Of a stretch of DNA of 64,000 nt, positions 26,301 to 38,300 are shown piece after piece. The stretch's first letter is position 1, and every line of letters begins with the position of its first letter. Location of the stretch: contig JAKCOZ010000039.1 of assembly GCA_022605955.1 (NCBI GenBank), forward strand, positions 1,860,001-1,924,000. Direction: 5' to 3'. This stretch comes from Rallus limicola (Eukaryota; Chordata; Aves; Gruiformes; Rallidae). The translations under genes and the position numbers were made by a program. The notes under the pieces are model-generated. The model made no database searches. It was not told the origin of the DNA and saw nothing but the letters and a program-made list of their open reading frames with translations.

Positions 26301-29300
26301 TGAGGAAGGTGTCCTGCTTCTGGGACACCAAAACCTGTGGTCTGAATGTTAGAAATGTCCAGGAGGGCAATATGTGCCAATGTGTAAAGTAAATTTGGCT
26401 GGTGAAACTTTCCACATCTCCTTCCTCAAAATGTAATATTTCTCTCTTTCCACTACGTAACACATTCATCCCTCACAGCCTTGTGCTGTCTTGTGCCAGT
26501 GACTTCAGGGGCACGTGATTCACCTGCACCCTCATCTCAACATCTGTGATGGAGGTGGGAAGCAGCTTTGTATTAAATGCAAATCACTATGCTGAGCTAA
26601 ATCCTACTGTCCCCAACACACATTGTCAAATTCCTTGAGGTCAGTATTGCAGGTGGCAGCAGTTCTACATCACCAAGTGCCCAGATCAAGGTAGATAGGA
26701 CAACAGGAGTTGTGAACAACCTCCTGACCTCCCCCAGTCCCTTTTATATCCTGGGATTCTCACAGGAGAAATATGGGATGACCCTGTTTGAACTGCTGCT
26801 TCACTCCGTGCCACCAAGAACCACACCAAATCAGCATTCCTGGCTCAGAGCAGATGAGCATTTAAGCATGCACTTAAGTGCTTTGCAAAGGATGAGGCCC
26901 TGGAGCAGAAACCTCCTTTCCAAATATAGCACATGGGGGAGAAGGCACTGCTGTATGGCTAGCCAGGCCGCATGTCAGCAAAAGGCACACAGCATGGCCA
27001 GGAACATGACCTCGGCACTTGGCACTTGGTGCTTATACCTCAGCTCATGCAAAGGAAAAAAGGCAGGCAGTGCAAAACGGCTTGCAGCCTGCCATCTCCA
27101 TAAATCAATTTGAACTGGGTTTTTTTTTCTTATATATTCTTCCATCTAGTATTGTTACCTCTGGCACGAGGGCTTCATTCAAACTGGTGACATATTGAAT
27201 ATATTACCTTGGTTAAATCTCAATAAACTTATCTCAGAATTAAATGGTTATTAAATGCTCTAAAACTCTTGATTTGTTTAGAAAAATATAGCACTGAAGC
27301 TTGCAGGTAGTGAAGCACTGCTAAGCTCATCTATATGCGACCTCAAATAATTTTTCATGTCATTAAGCAGAACACAATTCCAGATTTATTTTAATAATTT
27401 ATACATTGTTTCATAAATAAAAAACAAACGTGTGTTCAGCAGAGAGACCTTTTTTTACAAAAGAAATAATAAATTATTATTTCTTCCCTTAAAGAGATCT
27501 CTCTGCTGAACACTTGTTTGGTTTTTATTTATGAAACAATGAATTATTAAAATAAAGTTAGAAGCGTGTTCCGTTTTAATGACATCAAAAATTGTCTGAG
27601 GTTTCTATAGACTATGTGCTTCATTTTGATTTCCTTGAAAACTCCCCCAGAATTTTTCTTTTTTTTTTTTTTTTTTTTTAAACCAGAATACTCTGTGGTA
27701 GTCAGGGGGTGATCTGTCTTCTGCACAGGTTCAGAAGAATTCATTGTTGTTTATTTAATCCAAACTTGCCTCCCTGTCTGGATCTTGTGGGGGAAAAAAT
27801 GCACAAAGGAAATAAAGTGTCATGTAATTTTGTAAATATTAGAAGGTACTTGAAATAAATCCATATGCATTATTCAAACTTTCAAGTTTTTAACTCTATT
27901 CTCCACTGTTTTGGGCCACTGATAAATGACATCCTGGTATTTTCGCCTTCCATTGTTTCATGCTTATGCAGCCAATAGCAAGAGGAGGACCAGCATACAT
28001 GCATACACACATCTTCTCCATAAAGAACCAGCACCTTAGCTCAGTTGTTTACTAATCCTTCTGATTCAGCAGAAAAGGACCTGGCACTTCATTGTCAGGA
28101 CTGGAGGGAGCCTGACTTGTTTGACTGGCGGGCTGCAGAACTGAGCATGAGACACATCCTGTTGGGTCCCACTTCCCCCACTTCACTCTGAAGCACTCAC
28201 AGAGCCCATCAGCTTCTCACTCCAACAACACAGGTGCCAAAATAATAATAATAATCCACCAGCAGCTGCTTCTGCTCTCAGAAGAGAGGGGACCACAGTT
28301 CACCTATGCAGCTGAAAATGATGAGACAAGATGGGACCCATATTTAAAGGAACTCCTGTGAGGTACACAGAGACCTGGATAGGCTGGTGCTACTCTCTCA
28401 TATGTGCTCCCAAGTGACAAATATGGACCCTCCTCTCCCATCAGACAAACCACTGCATCCAGATGTGTGCACTGTTACCACCTATGTCTTGAGACACAGG
28501 AGACTCCTGCTGGGGGAAAGACTCATCTTTGCTCCTACTGTCTCACTGTCATAGAAAGACCCACACAGACACCTGAGTTTTCACCAGTATCACAGGGCAC
28601 AGTCACAGGCTGACAGCTGTGTCAGAGAAGACTTATGTTGTCAGCATCTAACAGGGGATAAGGTGGAGGGCTGGAATTCATCTGACCTACCTCCAGGCAA
28701 CTAGAAAAATCAGGTGCCTCAGCTAAGCTCCCTCCATTGCCAATGGAGAAGTGCACATGTCCCCAGGAGGCATTCACAGGGTCCTGAAGAGGAGGCACTG
28801 ATGAGCTGCTTTCAGGTGCCTGTAGGCATGTCTCTCCCTTTGTGTAAGGATGCATTTGTTTCAAAACACAACCCAAAGCACTCAAAAAAAAAAATCCAAA
28901 AAAATCCCAACACAGGCATCTTGGGTATACAGGGAGTAAAATGTAAGGTAAAAGTCAAACACTCTAAGGCCCCAAAACGATTGCCTGAGTTTTAGCATTA
29001 AGCTACACCAGGTCTTCTTCCTGCTGAGACTTATTCACCAATAACTTGAAATTCTTAATTTCTAAATGGATAAAAGAGAGAAAAAAAAACAGCTTCACTC
29101 TTTTTTTCCTTTTTTTTTTCTTTGCCTTTCAGAGTTCCATCTGACTCACTTCTCTCTGCTGCCTCTCTCAGATCATGTCAGTGAGATGTGACAAAGAATC
29201 TGCTACAGAGTCCTCAAAGAACCATCCTGGGGTCTGTTCTCTCTATACCTGCCCTGATGCAGCCAGATAAGAGCAGCACAAAAGAAAAATGAACGGATAA

Positions 29301-32300
29301 CTTTTTCTTCCCACTGGAGGGGGAAGGAGAGAGTTGCCAAGTGTTGCTGTAGATAGGAAAGCCAGTGGTGATGGTGAGGGTGATTAACTATATATTTACT
29401 GAGGCCCACCTCAGACACTCAGACACCCACCCACCTCTCCAGTGGGAGGGAAAGGCGAATGGAGACCAGTGATTTCTTTCTGCTGTGTTGTTTGAGAACA
29501 GGCCTGCTCACTCCGAGATATACAGCAGCAAAAGCCTTGGGGGAAAGGGTCAGAGGGGCTGCAAACTACAGCACTGAGAAGCAAGAAGCTTTAATTAAAC
29601 TTGCCTTTAAACTCATGGTCTTAGACAGCTTGGGGATTAGCCAAGCTCTCTCTAGTTCATGTTGTCTACCCAAAATATGCTGGAGGATGAAGGGGGAAAG
29701 AAAATGCAGTCTGAAAACAGGACAAAGAGTCCATTTAATACAAACATTATAAATATAAAATGAATATAAAAGCAGGGCAAGGCCAAATGGTTTGGCAGGA
29801 ATTCAAGGCATTCAAGCTTGCAGAGAAAACATATGGAAATTGTGTTCAAATGCGTAAATGAGTGCTAGAGAGCTTCAGAGGCCTAGGTGTGAGCATCCAT
29901 GCAAAGCCTCCAAAATGACCATCCAGAAAATGCATCTCTCTCACCTACTTACTCCATCTCCCCAAGCAACAACCTCTCCCTACTACCACTTGTTTTCAAA
30001 TACAGTCTGCAGAACATGTAATTACTCTACAAAGTTCTTTGCCCAGAGAATATTTCCTCCCTGCCAGGCACATAAATTGAAGATACACCGGTCCCACATG
30101 GATTAACAGGGATCTGATCCTACGTGACACCTGTGTTATCTGTATAGCTGCCATCTCCCAACAGGAACAAAACTTGCCAGAGCTCCACAGTTACTCTGCC
30201 AGTCCCTCGTGCCAGCAGTGGAGTCCACCTTCACCCTAAAGGTAGTCATGACAATATGCCCACACACATCCTCCAACTCCCCCAGGGTTCCTATTGCTGT
30301 GGGCAGAAGATCATAGAATCATAGAGTGCTTTGGGTTGGAAGGGACGTTAAAGACCATCAAGTTCCAGCCCACCATACCATGGGCAGAGACATCTCTCAC
30401 TAGATCAGTCTGCTTAAGACCCTGTCCAACCTGGCCTTGAATACCTCCAGGGAAGGGGCAGCCACAACCAGTACCAGCCAAAACCTGTACCAATGCTTCA
30501 CCATCCTCATAGTGAAGAATTTCTTCCTAATATCCAATCTAAATCTACCTCCTTCCAATTTAAAACTATTACCCCTCATCCTATCCCTACATGCCCTTCT
30601 AAAAAGACACCACTTGTCACAGATCTCCATCTGGACATTGAGCCATTGACAACTACCTGTTGGATGCGACCATCCAACCAATTCCTTATCCACCAAACAG
30701 TCCACTCATCAAATCCATATCTCTCCATTTTAGAGAGAAGGTTGTTGTGGGGGACTGTATCAAAGCTTTTACAGAAGTCCAGATAGATGACATCCATTGC
30801 TTTTCCTCTGTCCACTGATGTGGTCACCCCATAATAGAAAGCCACTAGGTTGGTCAGGCAAGATTTGCCCCTGGTGAAGCCATTCTGACGGTCTTGAATC
30901 ACCTCCCTGTCTTCCATGGGCCCTAGCATAGGTTCCAGGAGAAGCTGTTCCATAATCTTCCCAGGCACAGAGGTGAAGCTGACAGGCTGGTAGTTCCCCA
31001 GGTCGTGCTTTTTACCGTTTTTAAAAATGGACACAACATTGCCCTTCTTCCAGTCACCAGGGACTTCTTCTGACTGCCATAAAGATAAAGTCACAGACAG
31101 CATCAGAGGATCTCCTCAGCTGATGTCAGTGGCTGTAATTCTCTGAAAGTCAATGGAACTATCGTTGTTCACACCACCAGTGGTTTTGGCCTTCTAGTTT
31201 ATTTTCTGCTCAACAGTTCCCACACAATACAGTGTCACGCAAAGGCACACCAGTCAGGAATAAGGCAATGCTAAAGCAATACAATTTTGGTCCAGATAAA
31301 CTATCTATAATCTCTCCATTGTGTCCTGAGAAACAATGCTAGATATGTCTGTTATGGTCACAGCCCTATGCAATTCCATTTACCTGACCCAGAGCTATCA
31401 TCCTGCTTTAGACATGATTTCCCTATGCCTGCATGGAGCTGTACTGTGAAGCACAAACCTCCCTTTCCTACTCCATCAAAGCTCCTGCATCCTACAGATG
31501 CTCCCTCCAACCACCCAGGCGTAAAAGCAGCCCCTTCCTCCATCACTCCTGGAAGGACACAGTATTCTTGTTCCAGAACTCAGTACTTTCTTGCTGAAAC
31601 AAAGGCTTGCTGTAGGCTTGAAGAGAAAGAAGCTGTTTCTTTCCACACACCGTCACCCTCAATAAATCAATGAAATGCCCTTCAAATACTTTTAAAACGT
31701 TGCTTTTTTTTTTTCTTTTTTTTTTCCATTGAAACATTTTAAGCCCTTTCTTAAGGTGCAGAAAAGGGCTCTGAGATTTTTGCAATGCAGGGTTTTGTTT
31801 CACCTTCCTCTCCTGCCTGATTCCCCAGACAAGGTGTTACTCGTGCGTCCTGCCAGAGAAGTGCAGCAGCTGCCTGCACAGCCATGAAGCCCAGAGAAGA
31901 TCACAATGAGAAAGGCTGTTGACCCTAAGGGAAGCTTGTGCTTCTGCCTCTCACCTTTCCAACGAGATCCTTGAATTTTCTGACCCAAAGGTGAGGAGAG
32001 GTAAACGCTGGTAGGTGCAAACCTGTGCTCCTCGCAAGCAGGACACCACTCGTCCTGTTTTATGGGCTACCCTGGCTGATCACTAAGCAGCTTATGTGAA
32101 AAAGCAGGATCCTTCCCCTGGGTATTGTCAACAACAGAGCACCTTCTCTTTTACAATACTCCGTCAAAAGGAAGCCTCTGTGTATAAAACATCAAGGGAT
32201 CAGCACAGTTTGATAAATCCTCCTGTCTGTAAGCAAGTGGGACCTGGCAACTAGTGTCTCCTAAATGGTTTGGTCCAATGTATCATATCTGACTCTTAAA

Positions 32301-35300
32301 ATTTCTCAGACTACGACTCACTCATAATGTAGTTTTTCAAACTGAACACACCACCAAGACAAAATTTACTCCAGTTGTTGACTAATTCCCACATGTTCTG
32401 TGACTGTTTATACTCTGATATAACTGCACTCTGGCAACCACTGATTTAAGACTAAAAACATAACCTTCCCTAGTTAATAAATGATAAAATCCTCGTTCCA
32501 CTCAAATCAGTAACAAAGCTCCCACTTACTTTCCTGAGACCAGAATTTCCCCCCAAGGTTCTTGACCTTCTGATTTAGAAGAATCTTTTTTCCTGTGAAG
32601 CAGAAGTAATCTTCATGCAAAGCTACCTTCCAGAGCTTGCATACCAACAGCATTAGTACACCAACTGTTGCTCATACATTTTCCAAGCAGCATAAGAACA
32701 AAATTACCATGACCAAGGTCACTTTCACAGAAACTATTAAAAATCAAAGCTGATCAGAAAAAAAAAGGAGTTTCCCACAAAAAAAAAAAAAAAAAAAAAA
32801 GAATAGTTTTGACAAAGAGGAGTGCAAAGTGCTTTTTGCACTGCAGGTGAGAGGAAGATTATAACTTTTTCCAGTTGAGAACAGCTACTACGTCTGGAAG
32901 AGTTTGTTTCCTGCCCTCATTTTCCTTTTGAACCTGCTGATGAAACATTAGGAGCTGTCTGCTCAATTTTTCAAGAGCTAAGTAGTATCATTACAATGGT
33001 ATTTAATATTAACAAAGAGAAATCTGTGCATCTGTTCTACCCATGTATTATGTTGTTTCTTATCTGATATGCAAGGGAAACGCTCACCTGGTGGGAAATA
33101 AGGGGGCACTGTGGTTTTGTTTGTGGACTCTTCACACTCTTTCAATTGCTTCTGCAGGGACACAATTTGTCGACGAATAGCAAGGATATTGTTTTTGTCC
33201 ATTGATTCCAGTTCATTTACTAGTATTGTCAGATTTCTGATCTAGAGAAACAGAAGGTAAAAGAGAGCAAGTTTAAATTTCTGTCAACTTTATTTTACAG
33301 ATATTTGTAGGCAGGGTTGAGCATGCCATGGAAGATGCTACAGAACAGGTTTTAAGATATAGCCCTAAGAATAGATCTTACTCTGCTAGCCTGAACATTT
33401 ACAGCAGAGGTATGTGACCACAAGGATATGCTTCAACACTCAGTTGTATACCATAATGCAAAAATATAGTGTTATTTTATACATAGTATAAAATTATCCA
33501 GTAAGTCTGAGGCAAGTGTTAGCTGTTATATATAAATGTGCTTATTCCAGCCTTACAAAAGTATCTGGAAATTTTATTTGCAAAGATAAAACATGTTCTC
33601 AATCACCTACTTGATGATCTAGAGGACAATGAAGAAAAATACATTTCACTTTCCATCTGAAGCAATTATTCTCCCTAGGTGCGTGATTAATTACAATTTT
33701 GAAAATGTGATTTATAGTCTGCTGGGAAGGTGATAGTCTTTCCCACTTCTTGATTTCATATTGATTGGGCCACTGCCCTAGCAACCAGAAGCTAATTTTA
33801 TAATTATCTAAGTCAAAGCACAGAGACTTTCAAGCATGGGGGTCTATAAATTAGTATTTATTATAAGAATTTAATCAGTTTATGTGCATAACACTATGCA
33901 AAACTGTTAACTTGCGCCAGATAGTTGGCAAAAATAAAGGGGTCCTCTTTTGTTTCGGGGTTCCTCTGCTTTTCTGTGCTCTATATGAAGGGAAAAGATG
34001 TAAATACATTTAAGGTGAAGCTTTCTTTTAATTTATGCTGATGAAATGCTGAAACAATTCTACTGGCTTAAGTAGAGACAGGCTACATTTCCTCAACCTA
34101 AACACTAAAGAGAGAATAGACAATCCATACATTTGAATCCTTTGTGGTTAATTAAGACTGTGGCAATACCTCCAGATATATCTGCTCGACGATGACATTG
34201 CTTCCAACAAGATTGGATTTCAGCTGGGTGACCAGTCTGTCTAGGTCATTGATTTCCACTCTCAGTAACTGGAAGTCCAGTTCTGTGTAAGACACGCTGC
34301 TGCCCTCCATATGCTGCACTCTGATGGTTAGATTAAGAATCTGCTGCTGATACACTTCAATCTGTTTTGAATACTCTCTAACCTTAAAGAAAAAAAAAAA
34401 AGGGGGGGGGGGGTGGAAAGTAGTACATATTCAAGTCCAGGTGAGCAAATAAAACAAGACTTTTTGATATCTGTATATTTCTGAGTATCCCATTCATAAC
34501 TTCCACATTCTTGACATATATATTCCTCACATAAGCTACATAAATGAAATTCTCATCATACACATAAAAAATGTGAAATTTAACCCTCATTTATTGTTTT
34601 CAGCTCCACAAAGTCCCCTCAGGAATGCCTGGGGATAACCAAAGGCAGAATTTTACTTGAAGTCTTCCATTTTTCTTATTTTTTTTCCAATATTGTCTCT
34701 ATGAGCTAATTTTATCTTCAGTATGCCAGAAACTTACATTGGTGAAAATTTTATTAGGAAATCTGCAGTCTATCATCTCACAAAAGCAACCCAAGGAAGA
34801 TGAAAAATACAATAAAGGACTCCCAAGTTTCAACTTTCTTTCTTATTAACTCTGAATCTGAATAGTATTTTACCCTATGTCCATTTGAATTGTGTCAAAT
34901 GTTGGCAGAACTCGTTTGGGGTTTGTCTTTGGGCAGGGGGGAATGTTTAAAAACAGTGTTAAAAATCAAATCTGGTTTAAATGGAAGTGTAAAATTTATT
35001 GCAGGCTTTAGCTAAAGTAATTTACATAGCAGCCTTTTCAGCCTTTGAACCATTAAACAGTTGTCCAGATAAATATATTTTCACACATGTATCTGCTGAG
35101 GTAAAGGTCACAGCACAAGCATTGTGATGCAGAATGTTAAGAATATTATATGGATTTAGAACATTCCTCTGAAAAAATTAGTTTCCTTGAAATTTAACAC
35201 TGAAAAATACAAAGTTTCTCTCCTATATGCTTCATAAAATTCATGTCTGTTTTCTCTTGAAACAATATAATTATGTCACAGAAGATAAGTAGGAATAAAT

Positions 35301-38300
35301 GTAATTAGTTTGTTGCACCAGTGACTCCACATTTGTCCTCTCAGATGGTGTTTGTGGTACAAGTCCCCCTCTATAACACTATGATTCCCATAACTATTAC
35401 TTCCTTGACTGAAAGATTTTTAGCTCACATCATCTCAACCGTTCTTGCATTATCTCAACATAAACTGAAAGACAGTATTTTCCCCCAGTGGCCTTTCAAA
35501 AATACAAAGACCATGGACTTTCTGTTCTCCTTTTCTGGCAGGAGGCCCTGGGATGAGGACCCCAAAACACACTTGTCAAGTAGTTCCTTTTAATTTTGAT
35601 CAAATCTCTTGTGTATCAAAGAGGTGTGGGAATTTATTAATGTTTATAAATATCTTAAGCATGGGATGCAGGGGAAAATGGCCAGCCCCTTTTCAGTGGT
35701 CTGTGGAGACAGGACAAGGGGCAATGGCTGCAAGTTGGAGCACAGGAAGTTCTGCACCAACATGCGGAAGAACTTTTACACAGTGAGGGTGACAGAGGCC
35801 TGGGACAGGCTGCCCAGGGGGTTGTGGAGTCTCCTTCTCTGGAGATATTCAAGACCCGTCTGGACGCCTCCCTGTGCAATATGAGCTAGGGAGCTGCTTT
35901 GGCAGGGGGGTTGGACCTGATGATCTCTCAAGGTCCTTTCCAACACCTGTGATTCTGCGATTCTATGAATTCCTGAAGGGCAGAAAGGGCCGTTTCACAA
36001 CATAAGATATTCGGTGATGTGATTTAAGAAGGGGAACCATAAGTGAGAAGACCCTCTTCTCGAAAGTATAATTTTAAATGGCTGCACTATTCAGACTTTT
36101 AATGATACAATAAATCTGAACAAACCTCTCTTCATGCATATACACAATATACAACAAAACCACCCTGCTCAATCCTGTGCATTTAAATCAGGGTTCCAAA
36201 CAGATCTGTTCTAAATATGTGAGGCCAGAATTTGAGCTGCTTTGGTATTGACTGGCATGTTTCCATAAGCAGCAGCAGAGCATCCTGACTCATAATACTG
36301 GGTGTCCTACATCTCCCAGGTCAAGCCTGGGGAACTTCAAGCTTAGGAATAACTAAACTATTTATTAGAATTAAGAATGAAAAAAAAATAGTATAAAAAG
36401 TCTTAGACCTAACGCCTTGTATCTGGTTGGCAACAAAGACAGCTGGGATCCCTTGCCCTAACTGTCCCCTTCATTTGTACAGGAGGGAACTGTAGGTTGA
36501 ACTGAAATATGCTTTTGGAAAATCCAGATGTAATTGTACCTCATGCTTTCACTGGTCACCAAAGTCAGTTTGGAGTAGGAACATACCCTTAAAAAAAATC
36601 TTCTGACAAAATTCTTCAAAGGTCAGGGTTTTAATTATGTGCCTTGAGTTTGCACAACAAAAAAAAAAAGCAAGTATATATGATTTCAGTCTGAGAAGTA
36701 CAAAGTATGCCCACATCTGAACAAAATTGCCCTGCTGTGTGAAGCTACGTATATCAGAGGCATTTGGTAATCTGTCTAGGTATGAATGACCTTTCTCACA
36801 GTAATATTAACACTGATGCTGCTACTAATAATAATAGCAATGTTGCAATAGAAACCCAATCTACAAACCACTGAAATGGACTGCTGGAATTAGTGATGGC
36901 TCCCATCAGCGAGAAATCTGTGAATTTGGAGTTTTCTCCAGGGTCCTGAGATCCTGGACAAAGCTCTGAGGTCTGGAACAAGGTGTACATAGTTATTTCA
37001 GCCCTGATTGTAGAGCACTGCAGGACACAGACCTGAAGTTCTCCTCCCACATCGGAGAGCTTTCACTCAGTCAGCCATCTAGGTCACCTAAGGACATGTC
37101 AGCACCATCCAGTGGAGCTTAGCTGCGAGATATCCACACAAGTTGGGGCTGAAGTAGCCCCAGCACTCCACGGTGCCCTGTGCTGCCACACCAGCATCGC
37201 AAGAAGATGTATGCTAAAAAACCTCCCCTGGTGAATTTCTGGACAAACATCATTTACCCAATGGTGCTGCTCTAACATGTCTGTCTATGCTGCTGCTGCA
37301 GACAAATCCAGCACATATGTCAAGCATTGCAATGCCCTGTGTGGATATTCCCACCTGCTCAGATCTGGCTCAAGGGTTCCTCCAGTTTAGAAATAAGGAA
37401 AAAGGAACATTGTGGGGGTTTTGTCACTTGACAGATAGATTTAACCAGCTTTTAATCCCTGCTCTTCTAACTGTAGCTACCTGCTAGGAGCTGGCTGTTG
37501 TCTCTTGACAGACTGGCAGAGAAATTCTGTGCATATCCTGGATTTAGGGATGCAGACCCATAACAGGTACTGAATGCTGCCACATTTGTTCTAAAAGCCT
37601 GAAGTTGGGTCTGATGGGTGCATAAGGGCCTGTGTTAGCTCCTTACAGGAAGAGAATGGAGCTATGTGTGGCATATGCAGGAAAAAAATTGCCCAGTTTC
37701 AGTTTTTCCTGCTTTCCAATCTTGCCACCCTCATGGAATGTAAAGGGCAGGAAAAAGACCTGCAATGCTCATTTACTGTGTCATTTACCTGCAACTGGTA
37801 TTTATCAACACCAGCTCTGCTGCATGCAAACAGACACTTCTCCAGCACGCATTTGGAGAGGACAGAAGTGGGAACAAAGGTGCAAGATGAAGATGCAAAA
37901 GAAAATTTTAAAAAAAAAAGAAGAAGAAGAAGTGGGAGGACTGAGGGAAGATAAGAGAGAAGTGACAAAACCAGCATCTCTACAGAGAGACTCGGCCCAG
38001 GACACTGGCTTCGGGCAGGCCTCACCTCTACAGACCCTGCAAGGAGCAAGGTTGGCAAGCCGCCTGCAAACTGACACCAAGAAGAATTCCGCTGCAGGTT
38101 AACCTATTTTGAAAACAGCTGTTCCTGGCAGAGGGTAGGCATGCTTTTTGAGTTGGGTTTTTTTCTCCTTTTTTTTTGTTATGTGAGTATGTCGTGGCTG
38201 TTGTGAGCCAAGTTCTGAAAGGCTTCCTCTTTCCTTGGGATCACGTGCTGATCCATCCCTGCTATGGAGGTGTCCTCTCCCCTTTCTTCTTGAGAAGAGC

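Larger units (their letters stand above)
23327..33087 (-). other. OLFM4: OLFM4 intron 5
   Basis: At 9.76 kb this is the longest intron; its donor is GTGAGC and its acceptor TTACAG. It hosts the full-length-looking LTR (24255-25331), the 172-bp palindrome (27385-27556) and an internally deleted CR1 (30310-31110). It also has poly(T) at about 27657-27679, poly(A) at about 32779-32800 and a short (AGC)n at about 23821-23838. The remaining stretches are unremarkable single-copy-looking sequence. Confidence 0.8.

Noticed and set aside
37632..38102. 156-codon plus-strand frame in OLFM4 intron 3
   Set aside because: It contains a run of Lys/Glu codons from an AAG-rich simple repeat and has no domain. 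It lies inside an intron on the opposite strand.
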